Shown: positions 6,677-13,214 of the stretch, piece after piece
Layout of the letters: each line of letters starts with the position of its first letter
Position numbering within the stretch: position 1 is the first letter of the stretch
The notes under the pieces: generated by a model
The model's database searches: none
What the model was told of the DNA's origin: nothing
Seen by the model: the letters and a program-made list of their open reading frames with translations, nothing else
Position numbers and translations under genes: made by a program
From: Vampirovibrio chlorellavorus
GTDB lineage: Bacteria > Cyanobacteriota > Vampirovibrionia > Vampirovibrionales > Vampirovibrionaceae
Length of the DNA stretch: 64,000 bases
Assembly (NCBI GenBank): GCA_001858525.1
Contig: LAPX01000004.1
Span: 372,001 to 436,000 of the forward strand
Direction of reading: 5' to 3'

Positions 6677-8095
6677 ATGCTACAGCCAACCCAGTTCACC
6701 CCTCAGCCCCACTTTGCCGGGCAGAAAAAGAAAACATCCTCCCAAAGCATTCTAAAGACTGGGTTCATTGGCCTGTTACTGGGCACTGCGGGGAGCGCTG
6801 CCGCCTTCAGCAACCCTCGACAAAACGTGCTGGATAACATGACTGGCACCCCCACCGCTGACGCCCTGGAATTAAGCCACCACCACCGCCAGTTACTGGC
6901 CAGCAGCCCAACTCCGCCAGCCAGCAGACCCGCCCCGCGCCAGTTAATTCGACGCCCCTCCAGAGTCAAACCCACCCCGCCACCGCCTCACTCTCAGGCC
7001 ATCCTCGACCAAAGGCTCTGGAATGCTTCCAGCCTGACACCCAAAAACTATGAACTCTTCAGTAAAGTGACCTTTCCCAATACAAGCCCCATGACACCGG
7101 CGCCCCTCAAGCCCTACACCGAAGCGGAGATTAAGGCCCAACTGGTGCCCTTTCTCAATAAAATTACCGGCGGCAATCGGACAAAAAACACCCAGGCCCT
7201 GGCTGTATTTAATGACCCCATCCTAAAGCAGAAAACCAACAATGACCCCAAAATCAGGGCCATGTTAGCCAGCCTACAAGCCTTAGGGTTTGATTCTGTT
7301 ATTAATACCTATAAAAGTAATCGCTTCTCCACGCTTAAATTTAACCCAGTTCCGTTTCAGGACGCTACTGGCTACAGCGTACGTTTCAACAATGAAACTC
7401 AACAACAAGTCTGGTTAAACCCCAGATACCAAGGTGAAGACTGGAAACAGCTCATTGACACAGTCCTGCATGAAGCACTCCATGATGATACCACTGTTGG
7501 TAATGCAGAAGAGTTAATCAATACAGCGATGGACTCACTTGTGGGTACAAAAGTCCGCCTTTTGGATCCAACAATCGTAACTCAAAATACTGAACTCTCT
7601 AGACGATTGAACACAGCCAGTTTATACCGAATGTTGAGCCGTGGCCCCAACGGTGAACTGAGAATGAATTCAACCAAGCCTAACGTATTACCGTTGCGTA
7701 ATTTTGGGGCACGATATGGCATTAGTAAACCTGAGGATGTGCAGCCCAGCCCGGGCAATCCGCTGTTGGCTTCTCTATTGAGAACCTTTACCGGCAAAAC
7801 CGTTTCAAAGCCCAACTTCGACTGGAACACCATTCAGTTGCTGGATCAAAACCAAAAGTACCTGAGCTACTCCGAATTGCTGCAAGCCGCCAAGCTGTTG
7901 CAATTAAACGTCGCCACGCCCAAAAGCCCAGCCCCCCGACAATTAATTACCTTTGAAGAATTAGACAGTGAAGCGCCTGCACCTGCCCCGACCTTGGCCG
8001 AAGCAGATCAAGATCTGGCTCCGGAAACGGCGCCCGCTTCTGCTCCAGCCCCTGAAGCCAACGATCGCAAGCGCTCCAGACGCTTGCTGGCATAA
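6677..8095 (+). CDS. Exported or anchored HExxH protein, paralog 3 (putative zinc metallopeptidase, unknown family)
   Basis: 472 residues. N-terminal HFAGQKKK (about residues 12-19), then a hydrophobic segment FIGLLLGTAGSAAAF, a HRQLL motif and a Pro-rich linker. The shared block starts near residue 114 (LWNASSLTPKNYELF). The core contains TVLHEALHDD, an exact HExxH, with NAEE nine residues downstream as in paralog 1. The second shared block is SPGNPLLASLLRTF through LQLNVATP. The C-terminus is Ala/Pro/Glu-rich and ends in a basic RKRSRRLLA tail; it lacks the last hydrophobic segment of paralog 1. No TTCAAGTGG motif is seen upstream. The function is unknown; zinc peptidase activity is an inference from the motif. 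Confidence 0.75.
   Translation: MLQPTQFTPQPHFAGQKKKTSSQSILKTGFIGLLLGTAGSAAAFSNPRQNVLDNMTGTPTADALELSHHHRQLLASSPTPPASRPAPRQLIRRPSRVKPTPPPPHSQAILDQRLWNASSLTPKNYELFSKVTFPNTSPMTPAPLKPYTEAEIKAQLVPFLNKITGGNRTKNTQALAVFNDPILKQKTNNDPKIRAMLASLQALGFDSVINTYKSNRFSTLKFNPVPFQDATGYSVRFNNETQQQVWLNPRYQGEDWKQLIDTVLHEALHDDTTVGNAEELINTAMDSLVGTKVRLLDPTIVTQNTELSRRLNTASLYRMLSRGPNGELRMNSTKPNVLPLRNFGARYGISKPEDVQPSPGNPLLASLLRTFTGKTVSKPNFDWNTIQLLDQNQKYLSYSELLQAAKLLQLNVATPKSPAPRQLITFEELDSEAPAPAPTLAEADQDLAPETAPASAPAPEANDRKRSRRLLA
7020..7200 (+). repeat. Near-duplicate block 5' of the core, partner of 3720-3900
   Basis: Counterpart of the block in paralog 1. It encodes the segment from WNASSLTP through TGGNRTKN. It contains long exact stretches, with scattered synonymous changes elsewhere. 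Confidence 0.7.
7748..7920 (+). repeat. Near-duplicate block 3' of the core, partner of 4449-4621
   Basis: Counterpart of the block in paralog 1, with about seven mismatches over about 172 bases. This is far more similar than the HExxH-containing region just upstream. Confidence 0.75.
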
Positions 8096-8150
8096 GGCAG
8101 CCCGAACGCCTATTGAGCCATCATCCCACTTCTCTCCATCTGGCCCTTCT

Positions 8151-8190
8151 AAAAAGCCGATCTGCCTTAAAAATCAGGTCGGCTTTTTTC
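8151..8190 (+). terminator. Rho-independent terminator of paralog 3
   Basis: AAAAAGCCGATCTG pairs with CAGGTCGGCTTTTT (one G-T pair) across the same 10-base loop as in the paralog 1 terminator, then T. The two terminators differ by about one base. Confidence 0.9.
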
Positions 8191-8237
8191 AAAAATCATA
8201 TTTTGTTTACAAACTCAATCATAATGATTGCTTTTTC

Positions 8238-8267
8238 TTGACAGTTTTCGACATAAGTCATTATAGT
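8238..8267 (+). promoter_or_regulatory. Strong sigma70-like promoter for the uracil-DNA glycosylase gene
   Basis: A consensus TTGACA, an 18-base spacer and TATAGT, in an AT-rich stretch after the terminator at 8190. Transcription would start near 8274, leaving a leader of about 150 bases before the glycosylase start codon. Confidence 0.7.
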
Positions 8268-8328
8268 TAATAATAACAATTGATTATTGTTCAGGTCGAT
8301 CCACTTTTTTGTGTTGGTAGTATTCTAA

Positions 8329-8348
8329 CCCCTCGCCCACGGGCGGGG
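8329..8348 (+). other. GC-rich hairpin in the leader of the glycosylase mRNA
   Basis: CCCTCGCCC and GGGCGGGG face each other across a two-base gap and can form about eight base pairs with one G-T pair. No T-run follows, so it is not a normal terminator. The 8096-8424 gap otherwise holds only the terminator and promoter listed here. Confidence 0.4.
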
Positions 8349-8424
8349 TGTTCATAGGGCAATCACGAAACTTTTCTTTGCCAGACACGCTGGCGGGACT
8401 TGGTTTGTGTTGTCCTTTTTCGGT

Positions 8425-9156
8425 ATGATGACCCTCCATACCATTGACCTGTTGCCTCAAACACCAATGCCAACCCACTCGTTCAATTCGTCCATTTTAG
8501 ATATACCTGCGTTGGAGAGACCTGCCGCAAACCAAAGTCTGGAAACGCTGGCCAAGGCCGCCGCCGACTGTACCCGTTGCCCGTTGGGAAGTACGAGAAT
8601 TCAATCGGTTTTTTCCGATGGCAACCCCCAAGCCCAAATTATGGTAATTGGGGAAGGCCCCGGTCAACAGGAAGATGAAACTGGCATCCCCTTTGTGGGA
8701 CGGGCCGGGCAATTGCTAACCCAAGTTCTGGCCTGGGGGGGCATCGATCGCCAACAGGACACCTACATTTGCAACACCGTCAAATGTCGTCCGCCTCAAA
8801 ACCGCAAGCCAAAACCCGCAGAAACCGACGCCTGCTTTCCCTATCTGGCAGGACAGATTCAAATGATCCAGCCCAAAATTATTTTGCTGGCTGGGGCCAC
8901 TGCCGTTCAGGATATTTTAAAGACCAAGCAAGGCATTACCAAAATTCGGGGTCAGTGGTTTGAAACGCCATATGGGGCCAAAGTCATGCCCATTTTCCAC
9001 CCCTCTTATTTACTAAGAAATCCTTCCAAAGCAGAAGGCAGCCCCAAGTGGCTGATGTGGCAGGATATGCAAACCGTTCGCCAAGAAGCGGAAGCTCTGG
9101 GCATTCCACTGCACGGCACGCCCAGCCCGCTGGTTGCTCCAACCGAGCAAGCCTAG
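8425..9156 (+). CDS. Family 4 uracil-DNA glycosylase (iron-sulfur type)
   Basis: Removes uracil from DNA as the first step of base excision repair. 243 residues from the ATG at 8425. Family-4 features: the cysteine pair CTRC near residue 50, the first active-site motif GEGPGQQEDETGIPFVGRAG, cysteines at NTVKCRPPQNRKP and in TDACFPYL that complete the 4Fe-4S ligands, and the second active-site motif IFHPSYLLR. The N-terminus is about 40 residues longer than the conserved core, and ATG 8467 or GTG 8407 are alternative starts; none has a good Shine-Dalgarno. Transcribed alone, from the promoter at 8238, and convergent with nhaA. Confidence 0.93.
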   Translation: MMTLHTIDLLPQTPMPTHSFNSSILDIPALERPAANQSLETLAKAAADCTRCPLGSTRIQSVFSDGNPQAQIMVIGEGPGQQEDETGIPFVGRAGQLLTQVLAWGGIDRQQDTYICNTVKCRPPQNRKPKPAETDACFPYLAGQIQMIQPKIILLAGATAVQDILKTKQGITKIRGQWFETPYGAKVMPIFHPSYLLRNPSKAEGSPKWLMWQDMQTVRQEAEALGIPLHGTPSPLVAPTEQA

Positions 9157-9216
9157 TGTCTTTATACCCGTAATACACTCAGCAGCTTTAAAGTACGGGT
9201 TGTGCCCCTCCAAACC

Positions 9217-10587
9217 TTACGGGTCTGAGGTTGCTTCTGTTGTGTTGGTCTGCGTTTGCAATAGCTTCCACAAAAGCAGCGATCCCACCACCCCGGCACA
9301 AGCCGAAGCCAAAAGCACCCCGGTCTTGGCGCCATTCACAAAGCTGGGCGCGGAAAAGGCCAAGTCCGCAATAAACAGGGACATGGTAAAGCCAATGCCT
9401 CCCAAAATGCCCGCCCCAGCAATCAGGGACCAATTCACGCCTTCCGGTAATTCGGCCAGTTTTAAGCGAACCGCCAGCCAGGAGAGGGCAAAAATGCCCA
9501 ACGGCTTGCCCAAAAACAAACCCGCCATAACCCCCAAGCCAATAGGATGTAGTAAGGCCTGCAAAATGCCGCCCACAGGCAGTGGCACACCGGCGTTAGC
9601 CAGCGCGAACAAGGGTAAAATACCGTAGCTGACCCACGGGTGTAAAGTATGCTCCAGCTGTTGCAGGGGCGATTGCACCGCCTCACACATCAGCTCCAAT
9701 TCCTGCACGCTGGCCTGATGCTCCTGATTGGTCAGCATCAGCACCGGCTGAGGATCGGAATCGGCCGCCTGAAAGCGTTTTAAGGAGGCCATACCCCGCT
9801 CATAAAAATCCACGGGATTGAGACGTGAGCTGGCCGGGATGGTAAAGGCCAACAACACCCCCGACAAGGTGGCATGCAATCCAGAATTAAGAACGGCTCC
9901 CCACAACAACAACCCCAGCAACGCATAAGGCAAAGGGGCATCCACCTGCAGGCGATTCAGAAGATACAGTGCCCCGATAATGATCAAGGCCAAGCCCAAC
10001 GCTTCCCACTGTAAGCCGTGAGAATAAAACAGGGCAATGAGCACAATGGCGCCTAAGTCATCGATAATAGCCAGAGCCGTCAAAAAAACCTTGAGGCCCA
10101 GAGGTACCCGCTCCCCCAGCAAGGCCAAAACCCCCAAGGCAAAGGCAATATCGGTCACAGTAGGAATGCCCCACCCTGATTGATAGGACGCTTGGGCAGC
10201 GGCAGGCTGCAACCCAAGAATGCCTAAATACAGCAAGGCCGGGAACAACATACCACCCAGGGCTGCCATAAAAGGCAACACCGCCTTTTTGGGAGAGGAC
10301 AGTTCCCCCACCCACAGCTCCCGCTTGATTTCCAGGCCCACCACAAAGAAAAAAACGGCCATCATGGCGTCATTAATCCAGAAGTGGAGCGAATGCACTA
10401 GACGCCAGGAACCCACCTCTAACCCCACCGGTAATTGCCAAAACCAGTCGTAACTCTCTCGCCAGGGGGAATTGGCCCAAAATAAGGCCATTAACGTCGC
10501 TGCCAGCAATAAAATGCCACTGGAGGTTTGCAGCTGAAAAAACTGATGAAAGGGCTTAAATAAAATTCGCTTGAGTCGGCCAGCCAT
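9217..10587 (-). CDS. nhaA: NhaA-type sodium/proton antiporter
   Basis: Inner-membrane antiporter that exports Na+ in exchange for H+ and controls internal pH and sodium. 456 residues, with about 11-12 hydrophobic helices. The double-aspartate motif in LAIIDDLGAIVLIALFYS holds the ion-binding residues, and FFFVVGLEIKREL is a hallmark of the family. It has the extra cytoplasmic segment of about 60 residues (ending VQSPLQQLEHTLHPW) seen in the longer bacterial NhaA subfamily, which explains why it exceeds the E. coli protein (about 388). Its stop faces the glycosylase stop, with a weak hairpin (ACCCGTA at 9166, TACGGGT at 9194) between them. Confidence 0.96.
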   Translation of the reverse strand: MAGRLKRILFKPFHQFFQLQTSSGILLLAATLMALFWANSPWRESYDWFWQLPVGLEVGSWRLVHSLHFWINDAMMAVFFFVVGLEIKRELWVGELSSPKKAVLPFMAALGGMLFPALLYLGILGLQPAAAQASYQSGWGIPTVTDIAFALGVLALLGERVPLGLKVFLTALAIIDDLGAIVLIALFYSHGLQWEALGLALIIIGALYLLNRLQVDAPLPYALLGLLLWGAVLNSGLHATLSGVLLAFTIPASSRLNPVDFYERGMASLKRFQAADSDPQPVLMLTNQEHQASVQELELMCEAVQSPLQQLEHTLHPWVSYGILPLFALANAGVPLPVGGILQALLHPIGLGVMAGLFLGKPLGIFALSWLAVRLKLAELPEGVNWSLIAGAGILGGIGFTMSLFIADLAFSAPSFVNGAKTGVLLASACAGVVGSLLLWKLLQTQTNTTEATSDP

Positions 10588-10728
10588 TGGGGGTCCCCGT
10601 CGACAAGATTCAGCGTTGATACTTTAGACAAAGTGGGTGCATTTCTCTCAATGCCTCTGTCCTTGGACGCCTCTAATTATTGTACCGCTTTCCCGGCATC
10701 GACTAAAAAACAACCCGTTGCAGAGACT

Positions 10729-11760
10729 TTAGCCCACAAACGCTGCCCGAGCCAAACGATCGGCCACCGCCGTCCACCGGGCATCCGCAGGCACTCGCTC
10801 CACCCAAATACAAGAAAGCCCCATGGCGTCCAAGTCCCGCAAGGTAGCGTATAACCAACGGGCGTATTCCTCAGGCTTATTGGGCATCTCCACCCATTTC
10901 TCACAGGAAAAAGCAGGAGAACCCAAAGCAGAAACATCAGACAAAGCCATAACCCCAATCCGATCTTGAGGCTGCATATCCGCCAAATGCGCCTGTAATT
11001 CGGGAAGACTGAACAACCGCAAGGGGGTACCCGGGGCATAATGACTGGCCAAAGTACCCGGGGCTCGACTGACTGTAGACGTTGGCGCGTTTACCCAATT
11101 CGCTTGCTGGGGCTCAAATGACCCCGACGCCTTCTGCAACGCCTGCTGAATCTGATCTTCGGTAATTAAACCGGGCCGCAAAATAACCGGCTGACCCTCT
11201 CGAAAAGCCACAATGGTAGATTCCACACCCACCTGACAGGGACCGCCATCCAGAATGGCATCCACATCGCTGCCCAAATCCGCCTGCACATGTTGTGCAG
11301 TGGTGGGGCTTAATCGCCCAAACCGATTGGCGGAAGGAGCCGCCACCCCGCCCCCGAATGCCTGGAGCAAGGCCAACGCCACCGGATGATCCGGCACCCG
11401 AATGCCCACTGTCTCCTGCCCACCAGTCACCGCATCGGGCACCCGGCCGGATCGCTTTAAAATCAGGGTGAGGGGGCCGGGCCAAAAGGCCCTTGCCAGA
11501 GCCATGGCGGACTCTGGAATCTCCACCGCCCACTGAGAGAGTTGCTGAGCACTGGCCACATGCACAATGACCGGGTGATGGGTGGGTCGCCCTTTCACGG
11601 CATATAATTTAGCCAAGGCTTCCGGGTTCTCGGCATCAGCCCCCAGCCCATACACCGTCTCCGTGGGAAAGGCCACCAAGCCACCCGCCTTCAGGCACTG
11701 GGCGGCGGCCTCAAGTTCCACCTGAGAACTACTAAGAAGTTGAGTCGGTGATGGGGACAT
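10729..11760 (-). CDS. L-threonylcarbamoyladenylate synthase (Sua5/YrdC type)
   Basis: Makes threonylcarbamoyl-AMP from threonine, bicarbonate and ATP, the first step of t6A tRNA modification. 343 residues: an N-terminal YrdC domain (FPTETVYGLGADA, KLYAVKGRPTHHPVIVHV, APSANRFGRLSPTTAQHV) and a C-terminal Sua5 domain joined by SRAPGTLASHYAPGTPLRLF. This is the long Sua5 form, not short TsaC. The ATG at 11760 is chosen over a TTG nine bases upstream. The partner TsaD, B and E genes are not in the window. Confidence 0.94.
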   Translation of the reverse strand: MSPSPTQLLSSSQVELEAAAQCLKAGGLVAFPTETVYGLGADAENPEALAKLYAVKGRPTHHPVIVHVASAQQLSQWAVEIPESAMALARAFWPGPLTLILKRSGRVPDAVTGGQETVGIRVPDHPVALALLQAFGGGVAAPSANRFGRLSPTTAQHVQADLGSDVDAILDGGPCQVGVESTIVAFREGQPVILRPGLITEDQIQQALQKASGSFEPQQANWVNAPTSTVSRAPGTLASHYAPGTPLRLFSLPELQAHLADMQPQDRIGVMALSDVSALGSPAFSCEKWVEMPNKPEEYARWLYATLRDLDAMGLSCIWVERVPADARWTAVADRLARAAFVG

Positions 11761-11986
11761 ACAGATCAATCCAACAGGGTCTGTTCGTAAATCAATTTAG
11801 AGACTACCATTGTAGCCAAAGCAGGCAATTCATAAAGCGGCATCCCAATGCGCGCATTGACCGCCTAAAACAAGCTGCCATAACAAAAACCAAACCGGTC
11901 CATGGCTTGCCTAGGACACCTGCTTAACGCATGATAAACAAACAAGCTACCGAACGGTACATAATTTGAGGGACACTGGAGGAACC

Positions 11987-12472
11987 ATGTTGAATCTTTT
12001 AGACCCCCAACCGACCTTACAAGTCGGCCAAACCGCGCCCGACTTTGAGTTACCAGACGCTGAAGGCCAGCCCATTCGTCTCTACGACTTGCTTTCTAAA
12101 GGCTGGGTAGTATTGTTTTTCTACCCCAAGGACAACACCCCCGGCTGCACAGCCCAAGCGTGCTCATTTCGCAACAGCTATCAGGAATTCCGCACTTTAG
12201 GGGCACAAATCTTTGGCATTAGTGCCGATTCTAAAGAATCGCATCAAGGCTTCAGCCAGCAACAAAACTTGCCTTACCCCTTGCTCAGTGATAGCGACGG
12301 CCAAGTGGCCAAAGCCTTCGGGGTGAAAAAATCACTGGGACTACTACCCGGCCGGGCCACCTTTGTCATTGCCCCCGATCGAACCGTGCGACTTTCTTAT
12401 GCCTCCCAATTAAACCCGGAATCGCATCAGCAAAAAGCACTGGAAGTTTTACAAAATCAAAAACAAGCCTAG
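11987..12472 (+). CDS. bcp: Bcp/PrxQ-type peroxiredoxin
   Basis: Thiol peroxidase that reduces hydrogen peroxide and alkyl hydroperoxides using thioredoxin. 161 residues. The motif DNTPGCTAQACSFR carries the peroxidatic cysteine and, five residues later, the resolving cysteine of atypical two-cysteine Bcp enzymes. The AhpC/TSA fold is seen from GQTAPDFELPD onward. The start is fixed by GGAGG placed six bases before the ATG at 11987. It is divergent from sua5. The following ABC operon starts about 40 bases later in the same direction and may be cotranscribed. Confidence 0.95.
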   Translation: MLNLLDPQPTLQVGQTAPDFELPDAEGQPIRLYDLLSKGWVVLFFYPKDNTPGCTAQACSFRNSYQEFRTLGAQIFGISADSKESHQGFSQQQNLPYPLLSDSDGQVAKAFGVKKSLGLLPGRATFVIAPDRTVRLSYASQLNPESHQQKALEVLQNQKQA

Positions 12473-12512
12473 TCGCTCCGTCTGCGTTCATCCCAAGAGG
12501 TCCCTTTAAGTG

Positions 12513-13214
12513 ATGCCTGCCACCGCTTCGTCCGCAAGCCCTCAACCCATCATTCAAGTTGAACAGTTAAAAAAAGAATACGGTGAGCATCAGGTCAACG
12601 CCCTGAAAGGGGTCAGCCTGTCCATTCAGCCCGGCGAGTTTGTGGCCCTGATGGGCCCCAGTGGCTGCGGCAAAAGCACCTTGCTCAACATTTTAGGCAC
12701 TTTGGATGAACCTACTGACGGACAAGTACTCTTTCATGGAGAGCCCCTGTTTGGCAAAAGCGAAAAAGCGCTCACCGAGTTTCGGCGCAAGGAGCTAGGC
12801 TTTATCTTCCAGTTTTTCAACCTGCTTTCTACCTTGACGGTGCGAGAAAACGTCTCATTGCCGCTGGACTTGGATGATCGCCTGCCGGAAGCCGAGCGCA
12901 GCAAGAAAGTCAACGCCATACTAGAACGCGTGGGCATGAGCCATCGGGCCGATTTTTTCCCGGCCACCCTGTCTGGCGGAGAAATGCAACGGGTAGCCAT
13001 CGCCCGGGCACTGGTCCACCAGCCCAAAGTCATTTTGGCCGATGAGCCGACCGGCAATCTGGATACGGAAAACGGCACCGCCATCTTAAAACTGCTGCGG
13101 GAAGTCTCTGAGCAGGAAGGCCCCATTATTTTAATGGCCACCCACAGCGAAGAGGCCGCCGCCTGTGCCCACCGAATCATTCGCATGCGAGACGGCCAGA
13201 TCCGCCATGAATAA
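12513..13214 (+). CDS. ABC transporter ATP-binding protein, LolD/MacB/AttE type
   Basis: ATPase of an FtsX-type ABC system. 233 residues with Walker A GPSGCGKST, Q-loop FIFQFFNLL, signature LSGGEMQRVAIARAL, Walker B VILADEPTGNLD and the H-loop ATHS. Such ATPases power lipoprotein release or mechanical transmission across the envelope instead of classical transport. Its 3' end overlaps the permease start by eight bases, which implies translational coupling. GTG at 12510 directly precedes the ATG and could also serve; AGAGG lies upstream. With the next two genes it resembles AttEFGH operons. Confidence 0.93.
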   Translation: MPATASSASPQPIIQVEQLKKEYGEHQVNALKGVSLSIQPGEFVALMGPSGCGKSTLLNILGTLDEPTDGQVLFHGEPLFGKSEKALTEFRRKELGFIFQFFNLLSTLTVRENVSLPLDLDDRLPEAERSKKVNAILERVGMSHRADFFPATLSGGEMQRVAIARALVHQPKVILADEPTGNLDTENGTAILKLLREVSEQEGPIILMATHSEEAAACAHRIIRMRDGQIRHE

